The notes below the pieces were generated by a model. That model searched no databases. It was not told where the DNA came from and was given only the letters and a program-made list of their open reading frames with translations. From CAYPIE01 sp964410665 (GTDB lineage Bacteria > Planctomycetota > Planctomycetia > Gemmatales > Gemmataceae), in the NCBI GenBank assembly GCA_964410665.1, contig CAYPIE010000061.1, forward strand, positions 1-36,260: a stretch of DNA of 36,260 nt. Reading direction: 5' to 3'. A program made the position numbers and the translations under genes. Shown here piece after piece: positions 8,110 to 15,986 of the stretch (its first letter is position 1; each line of letters opens with the position of its first letter).

Positions 8110-10176
8110 ATGACGGCGCGATCAGAATCATTTTCGCCTCACCCGCCTGGAAGGTTCGCGTCGATGGAGACTGACCCGCACACCTCTGCGTCTCCGCGTT
8201 CGGAGCCCGAATCCTCCGCGGCCGAGACGCCAGATTCCCAGCCCGCCAGCTGTCCAGGTTGCGCGATGGCTCCCCTGCCAACTCAGGGCAGCTTTTGCCC
8301 AGAGTGTGGCTATCTGGCCACGGATCCTCCGACGACGCCCTCCCCGCTCGAAGCGGTTCCCAGTTCGGAATCCGAGGTTGCGGCTCCGAGCAGTCACTTG
8401 TTGGCGGGCCGCTATAAGCTGGGAACGCTGATCAGCAACCGAGCTGGGGTGTTACGTTTCCATGGGCTGGATCATGGCGACGGCCGCGAATCCCCTACGC
8501 CGGTCCACATGGTTCGCGCTGCCCTGCCGGCCGAGCCCAACCCTGAGCCGACCTGGCCTGGACTGGCCTGGGAAAAACACTTGCTCGAGACCTCTCGGCA
8601 TATCTCATTGCCCGAACTGATCGACCAGTTCGAAGCTGATGGTTACGCCTACTTGATCGAGCATGTCCCTGCCGGCATTCCTCTGTGGGATTTTTGGCAA
8701 GATCCGCAACGCCCGTTACGTGAAAAGTACGACGCACTGATCCAAATTGCTCGCTTGCTGAGCACACTGCACGAGCACCAAGCCATGTTGGCAGGGATTT
8801 GCCCCAGTGTCATCCATATCACCCCTTGGGGAGCGCCGGTGTTACAGGACCTTAGCGATCTGCTGCCCTTGCCGGTTCCAGCGGGTACCCGGGTGCGTGA
8901 CACGCTGTACATGGCCCCCGAGCTTCGTTTACACCCTGAACATGCCGGTCCCACCGCCAATCTGTACAGCTTCGGCGCGCTACTTTGTGCCCTAACCCTG
9001 GGTCGAGAACTACAAGAAAGCGACTTTGTCTACCCGATGATGCCCCGCTCGATCATGGAGCTGCTGCCCGATCATCATCCCGCACTATTGCGCCTGCTGG
9101 GCAAAACCTTCCGCCATGAGTTGGAATTCCGCTTCCCGACCGAAGAAGTGGCGGTGCAGGACCCCACCGGGCTTCGAGAGCTCATCAGCACTCTGGCCGT
9201 CTGCCGCGACCTGCTGTCACGCACCCGAGTCGATATCGCCGCCTGGTCGAGTACCGGGATGATCCGCACTGCCAACGAGGATGCCGTAATCGTGCTGCAC
9301 CACTCGGTGAGCCGTTATGACGTCGAACAGGACCAGGCCCTGGCCGTCCTATCCGACGGCATGGGCGGCATGGAGTCTGGCGAGGTCGCCGCGGAGATCA
9401 CCACGCGAACTCTGCTGGATCTGCTCGCGGTTCCGTTTCTGACCGGCCAGCTGCCGCATGCCCCGGCAGAAGACGCGGAGACCTCCGCCTTGGAAGATGA
9501 GCAGCCCGCAAGCGCTGCCGAAGTAGAGCCAGCAGCCGAAAGCGTCGACAGCGAAGCGGGCCAAACAAGCGACTCCGGCAAAGCGAACCCCGAGCCCCCC
9601 GATCCCATCGAAGACACGGTGCATGATGCCTCCATCCGGCCGGTGTTGAACTGGCGCGAGCTGCTACTTGAAGCGCTCAAGGAGGCCAACCGCGAAGTGT
9701 TTGAGTATGCCCAACAGTTCGGCGGCAAGCATCGCATGGGCTGTACCGCCGAGGTCGTCTTTATCGATGGCAGCCATGCCCTGGTGGGGCATGTGGGCGA
9801 TAGTCGCACCTACCACTATCATGCCGGACAATTGCAGCTGATGACCCACGACCAGAGCTTGGTCAATCGCCTGGTGGAACTTGGCCAGCTCACCGTCGAG
9901 GAAGCGAAGTTTCACCCACGTCGCTCGGAACTCTTCCAAGCCATTGGCTGTCAGGTGATCGTCGAGCCCGAAATCACCCAGTTCCGCCTCCGGCCGGGGG
10001 ACTGGGTGATCATTTGTTCGGATGGGCTGTCTAACCAGCTTGAGGAAGCGGTGATCATGAGCATCCTCGACCAGGCCCACTCCGCTGAACAAGCCGCACG
10101 CCGCCTGATCAACCTGGTGAATGCCCAGGGCGCGGTCGACAATGCCACTGTGGTCGTGGTGCGCTTAGTGGGCTGA
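8110..10176 (+). CDS. Zinc ribbon-pseudokinase-PP2C-type protein phosphatase fusion
   Basis: 688 residues from ATG 8110, with ggaaag 9 bases upstream (alternatives TTG 8056, ATG 8164). Residues 48-66 hold a CPGC...CPEC zinc ribbon. Residues 99 to about 312 follow the kinase fold (LAGRYKLGTLIS, TLYMAPELRL, NLYSFGALLCAL) but lack the working parts: no glycine loop, no VAIK lysine, CPSVIHIT where HRDLKPxN should be, and DLS for DFG. Residues 375-688 are a PPM/PP2C phosphatase with its metal-site motifs intact: NED (389-391), SDGMGG (415-420), GHVGDSR (560-566), CSDGLSN (636-642) and DNATVVVV (677-684). An acidic Glu/Ala/Ser/Pro-rich stretch of about 75 residues (437-512) interrupts the phosphatase. 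No membrane segment or signal peptide. Likely removes phosphate from Ser/Thr of proteins, with the pseudokinase as a docking or sensing module (inference). Confidence 0.88.
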   Translation: MTARSESFSPHPPGRFASMETDPHTSASPRSEPESSAAETPDSQPASCPGCAMAPLPTQGSFCPECGYLATDPPTTPSPLEAVPSSESEVAAPSSHLLAGRYKLGTLISNRAGVLRFHGLDHGDGRESPTPVHMVRAALPAEPNPEPTWPGLAWEKHLLETSRHISLPELIDQFEADGYAYLIEHVPAGIPLWDFWQDPQRPLREKYDALIQIARLLSTLHEHQAMLAGICPSVIHITPWGAPVLQDLSDLLPLPVPAGTRVRDTLYMAPELRLHPEHAGPTANLYSFGALLCALTLGRELQESDFVYPMMPRSIMELLPDHHPALLRLLGKTFRHELEFRFPTEEVAVQDPTGLRELISTLAVCRDLLSRTRVDIAAWSSTGMIRTANEDAVIVLHHSVSRYDVEQDQALAVLSDGMGGMESGEVAAEITTRTLLDLLAVPFLTGQLPHAPAEDAETSALEDEQPASAAEVEPAAESVDSEAGQTSDSGKANPEPPDPIEDTVHDASIRPVLNWRELLLEALKEANREVFEYAQQFGGKHRMGCTAEVVFIDGSHALVGHVGDSRTYHYHAGQLQLMTHDQSLVNRLVELGQLTVEEAKFHPRRSELFQAIGCQVIVEPEITQFRLRPGDWVIICSDGLSNQLEEAVIMSILDQAHSAEQAARRLINLVNAQGAVDNATVVVVRLVG

Positions 10177-10182
10177 AATGGT

Positions 10183-10938
10183 TTAGTCGTCATACGGCCA
10201 GACGCCGCGGGTGAACAGGCCACCGTCGACGAACAGGGTCTGACCGGTGATGAATGACGCCTGCGAACTGGCGAGAAAGACAACCGCCTGGGCCACATCG
10301 AGGGGTTGACCCACCCGACCCAAAGGGGTGACCGAGGCCCAGGTACCGGCATAGTCGGGATTCTCTTGTTGCGTCCGCTCGATCTCAATCGCCCCAGGAG
10401 CCACGCAGTTGACGCGAATCTGATACTGGGCAAGTTCGATGGCTGAGACTCGAGTCAGCTGATCTAAGCCGCCCTTGGAGGCTGAGTAATCGACGAGTTT
10501 GGGGAAGGGGACGCGGTTGGAGCCTGAGCCAATGTTGATAATCGCCCCACCACCGCTCTCTTTCATCCGCCTGGCGGCGTGCTGCGTACACAGAAAACTC
10601 CCGGTCAGGTTGGTGGCGATGGTTTTGTTCCAATCTTCCAGCTTCAGATCCAGCAGCGGTGCCCAAGTTTGCACGCCAGAGTTGTTGACCAGAGTGTGTA
10701 TGGCCCCGACCTCGGCATCCACAAACTGGAACAACGCCGCGATCCCCTCCGGATCGCGAACATTGACCTGGCGGATCCAGGCTTGCTGCCCTTTAGACCG
10801 GATGCTGGCCGCAGTCTCGGCGGCTCCCGCGGCATCGCCATGATAAGTGACCACCACATCCCAGCCGGCCCCGGCCAGGCCGTAAGCGATGCCGCGACCG
10901 ACGCCCTTGCTTGAACCGGTTACCAAGGCCGTTGGCAT
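10183..10938 (-). CDS. SDR family NAD(P)-dependent oxidoreductase
   Basis: 251 residues with every classical SDR mark: cofactor motif TGSSKGVGRG (8-17), NNSG (85-88), catalytic S138, Y151 and K155 (YSASK), and the C-terminal GQTLFVDGG. It resembles the glucose 1-dehydrogenase/3-oxoacyl-ACP reductase group, but the substrate cannot be read from the sequence. Its ATG lies four bases after the gpmA stop, so it should be co-transcribed and perhaps translationally coupled with gpmA. Its stop is only six bases from the stop of the convergent phosphatase gene. Confidence 0.93.
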   Translation of the reverse strand: MPTALVTGSSKGVGRGIAYGLAGAGWDVVVTYHGDAAGAAETAASIRSKGQQAWIRQVNVRDPEGIAALFQFVDAEVGAIHTLVNNSGVQTWAPLLDLKLEDWNKTIATNLTGSFLCTQHAARRMKESGGGAIINIGSGSNRVPFPKLVDYSASKGGLDQLTRVSAIELAQYQIRVNCVAPGAIEIERTQQENPDYAGTWASVTPLGRVGQPLDVAQAVVFLASSQASFITGQTLFVDGGLFTRGVWPYDD

Positions 10939-10942
10939 GGTC

Positions 10943-11695
10943 TCACCCCTGCTTGGCTTGCCCTTGCTTGGCGACCGCCTCCATCGCCTTGCGGACCGCC
11001 TCCGGATCGCCCAGATATTCCGACTTCAGCGGCTTCAAATCGGCATCAAGCTCATACACCAGCGGCAACCCAGTGGGGATGTTTAACTCGACAATGTCAG
11101 CATCACTGATCTTATCCAGATACTTTACCAACGCCCGCAAGCTGTTGCCGTGCGCGGCAATCAATACTCGCTGCCCCGCACGGATGGTCGGTGCGATCGT
11201 CTCATGCCAGTAGGGCAGAAACCGCTCGACGGTATCTTTTAAACATTCAGTCCGCGGTAACTCGGTATCCGTTAGAGCGGCATAACGGCGATCGTGTCCG
11301 GGGAAGCGCTCATCGCTGGGCTCCAGCGGGGGCGGGGGGGTGTCGTAGCTGCGTCGCCAGATCTTGACTTGCGCATCGCCGAACTTCTCAGCCGTCTCGG
11401 CCTTGTTAAGCCCCTGGAGTGCTCCATAGTGCCGCTCATTGAGCCGCCAGTGCCGATGCACGGGGATCCACATCAGGTCCATTTCATCGAGCGTCAGCCA
11501 CAGGGTGCGGATCGCGCGCTTGAGCACGGAGGTAAAGGCGAGGTCGAAGGTGAAGTCCAGGTCGCGGAGGACTTGACCGGCCTTGCGAGCCTCCTGAATC
11601 CCCTGCTCGGACAGGTCGACATCGGTCCAGCCGGTAAAGCGGTTGGCCTTGTTCCAATCACTCTCACCATGCCGCAATAACACAAGCTTATGCAT
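10943..11695 (-). CDS. gpmA: 2,3-bisphosphoglycerate-dependent phosphoglycerate mutase
   Basis: 250 residues; interconverts 3- and 2-phosphoglycerate in glycolysis. The N-terminal LLRHGESDWN holds the phosphorylated H9, followed by RFTGWTDVDLSEQG. WRLNERHYGALQGLNKAE is the dPGM-specific segment with the catalytic glutamate and substrate-binding RHYG, and AAHGNSLRAL holds the second histidine. The ATG at 11693-11695 was preferred over one six codons upstream because a gaggg lies about 8 bases before it. It lies 77 bases after eboE and four bases before the SDR gene, in a minus-strand run. Confidence 0.96.
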   Translation of the reverse strand: MHKLVLLRHGESDWNKANRFTGWTDVDLSEQGIQEARKAGQVLRDLDFTFDLAFTSVLKRAIRTLWLTLDEMDLMWIPVHRHWRLNERHYGALQGLNKAETAEKFGDAQVKIWRRSYDTPPPPLEPSDERFPGHDRRYAALTDTELPRTECLKDTVERFLPYWHETIAPTIRAGQRVLIAAHGNSLRALVKYLDKISDADIVELNIPTGLPLVYELDADLKPLKSEYLGDPEAVRKAMEAVAKQGQAKQG

Positions 11696-11772
11696 CACCA
11701 ACCCTCGGGCCAAACATCGTGGGATTCATTCGCCTTCAAGCCATGATATTCCGGCAAGCCACGCCCGGCGAG

Positions 11773-12927
11773 TCATCCCGAGGCTGCCAGCGCCTGACGC
11801 AGCCAGTCGAGTTCCCGGACAATGCCATCGGTGAGGTCAGGAACTTGGAGTTCTTCGGGCAGGACATCCCAGGCGTACGTTTCCACCTCAAACTGGGTCG
11901 ATGCCGGACCCGCACGCAACTGCTGCAAGCACTCCAAGATCGGATCCTGCATGGCCTCGAGCATGCCGAACTTCCGCAGATAGATGGGCACGTGGAAATG
12001 CACCCGCCACTCGCCCCCGACCGCCTCGGAAGCCAAAGCTCGGGGCAGATCCTCATAGAACCGTGGCTCCTCAGCCGCTTGTCGTACCATGGTCTGATGC
12101 AGATAGCGCGGCTCGGAGAAATTCCTCAGCTGGGCATACGCTGCGTGCCGCTCGGCGTGATCAAGCGCACCGAAGTTGGCACGGACGGCCGAGGAGACCT
12201 GCACCTTGCCCACGCTGAGGCCGGCCCGGTGATACTGCTCCAACACCTCGATTTGCTCCTCAAACATCACCGCTGCGTGGCAAACGTCATGGCAGATACA
12301 CAGATGTCGTCGGAGAACCGCCTCATCCTGACCGGGCAGCAGATAATCCTCAAAGAACCGGATCAGGTCGGCCGTCCGCTGCAGCAGACAGCCCGGTTCC
12401 GGTTCCAGACAGAGCGTCATCAGCCGACCATTCTGCTCATACAACCGATGCAGCTGGTGAGCAATCGCCTGCAGGTTGGCCGCGGCCTGGCGATAGGAAT
12501 CGGTTGACCAAGCGGGCTCGGACCAGGCTAAGGGCAACGTCGAAATGCTCCCCGGTTCGCCGGGGGGTAAAAGATAATCCAGAATGCCGACCAGATCCTC
12601 GGTGTAGCGGATGCGGGCTTCCTCCAGCCAAGTCGGCTGATAAACCGCATGCTTGACCACCTCGGAGTGAAAATCGCCGTAAGGGAAGCCGTTGAAGGTG
12701 TAGGGCACCAGATGAACGCTACCGAGCCAATCCCGCCATTCGGCCAGCCGCTCCTGGGCCAGCAGCTCACGGGCGGAGCGGGCCGAGAACCACAGACCGA
12801 TGCCGACCGGCTCCCCACCCCCGACCGACCGGGCAATGGGCACTGCAAAGCGTTCTAGATTGGCCCGAGTCTGCAGAAGATCCGCACCTGCATGAACATT
12901 TGTACAATATCCGATCCGTCGAGTCAT
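11773..12927 (-). CDS. eboE: EboE-like metabolite traffic protein (TIM-barrel fold)
   Basis: 384 residues beginning IGYCTNVHAGADL, the opening typical of EboE proteins. LVPYTFNGFPYGDFH, LCLEPEPGCLL, CICHDVCHAAVMFE and WRVHFHVPIY follow, which look like the metal-binding loops of a xylose-isomerase-type TIM barrel. EboE belongs to the eboABCDEF set linked in cyanobacteria and other bacteria to export of precursors such as the scytonemin monomer. Its own reaction is not known. None of the other ebo genes is in this window. The start ATG overlaps the stop of the upstream CxxCH gene (ATGA, 12924-12927), so the two are probably translated together. Confidence 0.8.
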   Translation of the reverse strand: MTRRIGYCTNVHAGADLLQTRANLERFAVPIARSVGGGEPVGIGLWFSARSARELLAQERLAEWRDWLGSVHLVPYTFNGFPYGDFHSEVVKHAVYQPTWLEEARIRYTEDLVGILDYLLPPGEPGSISTLPLAWSEPAWSTDSYRQAAANLQAIAHQLHRLYEQNGRLMTLCLEPEPGCLLQRTADLIRFFEDYLLPGQDEAVLRRHLCICHDVCHAAVMFEEQIEVLEQYHRAGLSVGKVQVSSAVRANFGALDHAERHAAYAQLRNFSEPRYLHQTMVRQAAEEPRFYEDLPRALASEAVGGEWRVHFHVPIYLRKFGMLEAMQDPILECLQQLRAGPASTQFEVETYAWDVLPEELQVPDLTDGIVRELDWLRQALAASG

Positions 12928-14354
12928 GGCGTTGGGTCCGGGCGTGAGAGAATGATCGGACGGGTTTGCTTACAGAAAGGGCCAGCGAGTTCGGGTGCCC
13001 TCCTGGAGTAATGGACCAGACGTTCAAGTTTGGTGTCGTCCCGAGTCGGGCGATAACGATAGCCGGGGGGCAGCTTCGCTTCCCCGGTAATGAAGATCAG
13101 TTCCTCCTCCAGGCTCGGCTTCATGGCCACCGGCACCCGTTGTTGCACGGATGAGTGACGCTTTGCGGTCAGCCGCCCCTCATCCCGACGCCGCTCGGGT
13201 TTCTGCCCCTGGTCCAGACGTTCGACACGCCCATCACTGCGGCGACGGTACACCTGAAAATGAACGGTCTCTTCGCCACGTTGCATGACCAGGTTCAACG
13301 CTTCGGGGTCTTTGGGGTCGGATACCAAGTCCAGACGGATCGCAAGCTTCGCGGGTGCAGGCTCCAGCCGCGTATGAACCGCATCAAGGGGTGGGATCGA
13401 GAACGCCTGGATACCCGAAGCCGGCTGATCCGATGGCCAGACGGATGTCTGGTCTGGACCTAGCGGCCTGGGAGGGGTAGCCAGCTTTCCTTGATACCAG
13501 GCCAACTCTTGTTGGACCTCGGGCTGATTCAGATAGTCGATCAACCAGTCGCCGCGCAAAAAGGCAAACGGGCGGATCGGCTGATCCAACCGATCCACGA
13601 TCCCCTGGACCTGATCGTTCCAAAATCCATAAGGGTATTCCAGCAGCAACAGGTCATAGAAGCCCAATGTGTCCGGGGCCTGCTCCACGCTGCCAGTCTC
13701 CTCGACCCGCTGCAGCAGGGGCTGGTTCCAGTCGAGCCCGTCGGGTCCGATGTCCAGACGGAAGATCACCGCAGCGGGGTCCACAGGCGTAAGCTGGGTG
13801 ATGGGCCGCGGGCTGAACTGGGCCAGAACTTGGCGTAGTTGCTCACGCTGTTCAGAAAGCAAGACGCCTTTTTGATCGATCGGTCGATGCAGCGAGACGT
13901 AACGAGTCTGGCGGAGCTGCTCTGGATCAAGTTGCTGCAGTTCGTCCAGGTCATCGGCGATGAATTGCAGGACATAGGCATCGTCGTAGCGATCCGGAAA
14001 GAAGGGCTCGGTCTGGTCGGCCCAGGCCTGCAAGCGTTGCACGTCTTGCTGGCTGAGTTTAGGCCGGATGCCCGGCGGCATGGCGCCCGCTTCGACCCAG
14101 GCGACCAATTGTTGCCGCCTTTTTGCGCTTGTTAGTCCCATCGTATCGCGCAGCGACAAGTTGCCGCGGTCCGGATCGGCAGTTGCGTGGCAATGCAGGC
14201 AATGTTGTCGAAACAGCTGGCGAACGGCCAAAACCCGGTCGCCATCGGCCAGGCGATCGGCGGCGGCTCCCGAAGAGGTGCCAGCCAACGTGCACAGGAT
14301 CACCAACAGCAGACGTCGCATCAGAAACAGGAAAGAGCCATGGGGTGGAGGCAT
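12924..14354 (-). CDS. Secreted c-type cytochrome-like protein (N-terminal CxxCH domain)
   Basis: 476 residues from ATG 14354 (aggaa about 11 bases upstream); ATG 14321 (465 residues, MRRLLLVILCTLAG) is also possible. A signal peptide ending near SSGAAA sends it across the membrane. CLHCH at 52-56 is a single haem c site in a planctomycete-type cytochrome domain (LFRQHCLHCHATADPDRGNLSLRD, MPPGIRPKLSQ). The remaining 350 residues have no motif I recognise. They include a stretch rich in Arg and Lys near the C-terminus (RRDEGRLTAKRHSS) and the end EEELIFITGEAKLPPGYRYRP. Such proteins often accompany planctomycete respiratory or sugar-degrading systems, but no partner is next to it. The frame is open further upstream to 14615, but that overlaps the divergent protease gene and lacks a signal peptide. 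Confidence 0.75.
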   Translation of the reverse strand: MPPPHGSFLFLMRRLLLVILCTLAGTSSGAAADRLADGDRVLAVRQLFRQHCLHCHATADPDRGNLSLRDTMGLTSAKRRQQLVAWVEAGAMPPGIRPKLSQQDVQRLQAWADQTEPFFPDRYDDAYVLQFIADDLDELQQLDPEQLRQTRYVSLHRPIDQKGVLLSEQREQLRQVLAQFSPRPITQLTPVDPAAVIFRLDIGPDGLDWNQPLLQRVEETGSVEQAPDTLGFYDLLLLEYPYGFWNDQVQGIVDRLDQPIRPFAFLRGDWLIDYLNQPEVQQELAWYQGKLATPPRPLGPDQTSVWPSDQPASGIQAFSIPPLDAVHTRLEPAPAKLAIRLDLVSDPKDPEALNLVMQRGEETVHFQVYRRRSDGRVERLDQGQKPERRRDEGRLTAKRHSSVQQRVPVAMKPSLEEELIFITGEAKLPPGYRYRPTRDDTKLERLVHYSRRAPELAGPFCKQTRPIILSRPDPTP

Positions 14355-14454
14355 ACAGGCGGATTTCCTGGCGAGGAGCACAACAATTCTCACCATACCC
14401 GCTACCATGATTCCGAGCAATGAGGTCGGCGGAAATCGATGGGGAGTCAGTCGC

Positions 14455-15537
14455 GTGCCCGAGCAAGTCAATGCATTTGTCCTGTTCCTCCAGGCGACCG
14501 GTATGGTGGCGGGGATCGCTGGGGTGCCCGTACTAGTACTTGCCCTGGTCCTAAGGCGACCGAGCCTGGCAAGAGATGCCAGGGATCGGTCCCCATGGGA
14601 GGCGCGCTGGACCACGCTAGACCTGTTTCTGGCTTTTTTCCTGGCCCAGGCAGTGCTGCCGTTGCTTGCCGAACAAACCCTGCAGGCCAGCGGCTTCTTT
14701 ACCTGGCTTTACGGCCCGGCGTTTCCCACCGACTTGCCCGACCCAGCCAACCCCGATCCTCATCTCAAACAAGCCGCAGTACTGCGACAACTCTGGGCCA
14801 TGACCCTGGCGTTGCCCTTCACAGTTGCCACGATCGGCCTGTTGTTGTATGCCCGCCATGGCACGGCACCGGCCGCATATGGACTGACGATGCGCCGCGC
14901 GGGGCCAGGAATTGTGGTCGCCTACTTGGCCTGGTGGCTGGTGACGCCGGTGGTCTTTCTGGTGTTCGGGATGGTCAGCTGGCTGTGGACTCTGGCAACA
15001 GGACTTGAGCCCGAACTGCATCCCATCGCCGAGTTGAGTCAGCGCTTGACCGGCTGGGAATGGGTGGTGTTCTTTGCCGAGATCAGCCTGGCCGCACCGT
15101 TGCTCGAGGAATTGCTGTTCCGTGGGCTGCTCTTGCCCTTGTTGCTCGGGCGACCTGACCGCGTAATGGCCGTGGTCGCCTTGTCGTTCTTGCTAGCGCT
15201 GATGGTCAATCTGGATGGGATACAAACGGCGATCAATGTGGGAGACTGGCTCCGTTTGGCCCGCAATCTCGCCCCGCTCGGCTTTGTCCTACTCTTGGTG
15301 CCAATTTTTGCCTGGCTTGCGCGACGCAGCGACAGCGTACATCCTGCAATCGCTGCCTCGGCACTACTATTTGCCATCGCCCATGTCGGGGTATGGCCAA
15401 CGCCAATCCCCTTGTTGCTTCTGGGTTATGCCTTAGGGGCACTCACCCTATGGACCCGCAGCATCCTCCCCGCCGTGGTCTTGCACGGGTTGTTCAATGC
15501 AGTCACTGGAGTAAGTCTCGTCTTGGGAGCAACCTAA
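14455..15537 (+). CDS. CPBP-family intramembrane metalloprotease (CAAX/Abi-type)
   Basis: 360 residues, multi-pass in the inner membrane. The four family motifs are visible: EELLFRG (E218, E219, R223), a conserved FxxxH-type segment with H310 (FAIAHVGVW), and HGLFN (H344, N348) near the C-terminus. The glutamates and histidines form the predicted active site of a Rce1-like glutamic or metal protease. GTG 14455 was chosen because ggggag lies about 9 bases upstream; ATG 14407 adds 16 residues but has no ribosome binding site. The gene is divergent from the CxxCH protein. Members process prenylated or leaderless peptides or give bacteriocin immunity; the substrate here is unknown. Confidence 0.85.
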   Translation: MPEQVNAFVLFLQATGMVAGIAGVPVLVLALVLRRPSLARDARDRSPWEARWTTLDLFLAFFLAQAVLPLLAEQTLQASGFFTWLYGPAFPTDLPDPANPDPHLKQAAVLRQLWAMTLALPFTVATIGLLLYARHGTAPAAYGLTMRRAGPGIVVAYLAWWLVTPVVFLVFGMVSWLWTLATGLEPELHPIAELSQRLTGWEWVVFFAEISLAAPLLEELLFRGLLLPLLLGRPDRVMAVVALSFLLALMVNLDGIQTAINVGDWLRLARNLAPLGFVLLLVPIFAWLARRSDSVHPAIAASALLFAIAHVGVWPTPIPLLLLGYALGALTLWTRSILPAVVLHGLFNAVTGVSLVLGAT

Positions 15538-15560
15538 ATGGCAAGACAGGAAAGGAATGG

Positions 15561-15596
15561 TGGATCGCCGGGATCGGCGTGAATCCCAGCGATCCA
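15561..15596. terminator. Bidirectional hairpin terminator, 14-bp stem
   Basis: The arms tggatcgccgggat (15561-15574) and atcccagcgatcca (15583-15596) pair over 14 positions with one mismatch, and the loop is 8 bases. The mismatch is C/A in plus-strand RNA but a G-U wobble in minus-strand RNA, so it folds best behind the small minus-strand gene, whose stop is 12 bases away. It also follows the CPBP gene stop (15537). No strong T-run. Confidence 0.6.
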
Positions 15597-15608
15597 GCCT
15601 TGAGCAGC

Positions 15609-15803
15609 TCAGGCGTTCGCCGTCGCCTTTTTCTTGGCATTGGCAATCCCTTTGGCCAGCAACTCCAGGCACGGAGCCGCATCGAGCTCGGCCAGAACCT
15701 TGAAGGCTTCGGAGAGCACCCGCTTGGTCTCGGACACCGTGATCTTGGTCTTGTCGGTGTCGGCACGGCGCGACACCTCGTTGTAAAAATCGTTCAGCGT
15801 CAT
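15609..15803 (-). CDS. Small conserved hypothetical protein, 64 residues
   Basis: The ATG at 15801-15803 has a gagg about 9 bases upstream; the frame is open another 24 codons, but that part has no family look. The product is MTLNDFYNEVSRRADT followed by two predicted helices (SETKRVLSEAFKVLAEL, CLELLAKGIANAKKK) and a lysine/alanine-rich tail. I recall near-identical small proteins in other planctomycetes but know of no function. The start, two-helix pattern and basic tail are reminiscent of the N-terminal part of HU-like DNA-binding proteins, which is a guess. It is monocistronic, ending at the hairpin 15561-15596, with its own 5' region of about 180 bases beyond pabB. Confidence 0.75.
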   Translation of the reverse strand: MTLNDFYNEVSRRADTDKTKITVSETKRVLSEAFKVLAELDAAPCLELLAKGIANAKKKATANA

Positions 15804-15986
15804 GACAGGAACCTCGAAAGCGATACCAACGAAAACCCATATCTCCTGATCTTTTGCGGCACACTCGAGCTGCATTGAGGAGTCACGGCTAATGTAGCAT
15901 GCCCGTCAAGCCCCCGCGGTTCCCCTTTTACCCATCCAGCAAAAAAACGATGGGTGCATGTCGAACGATGCATACAGGCCGAAGAG

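Noticed and set aside
14068..14454. N-terminal extension of the CPBP protease
   Set aside because: It overlaps the divergent signal-peptide region of the CxxCH protein and reads as shadow; GTG 14455 has the ribosome binding site.
15930..15955. Hairpin acccatc/gatgggt with an A7 loop, as a terminator of pabB
   Set aside because: The A/T-run is in the loop rather than after the stem, and the stem is only 7 bp.
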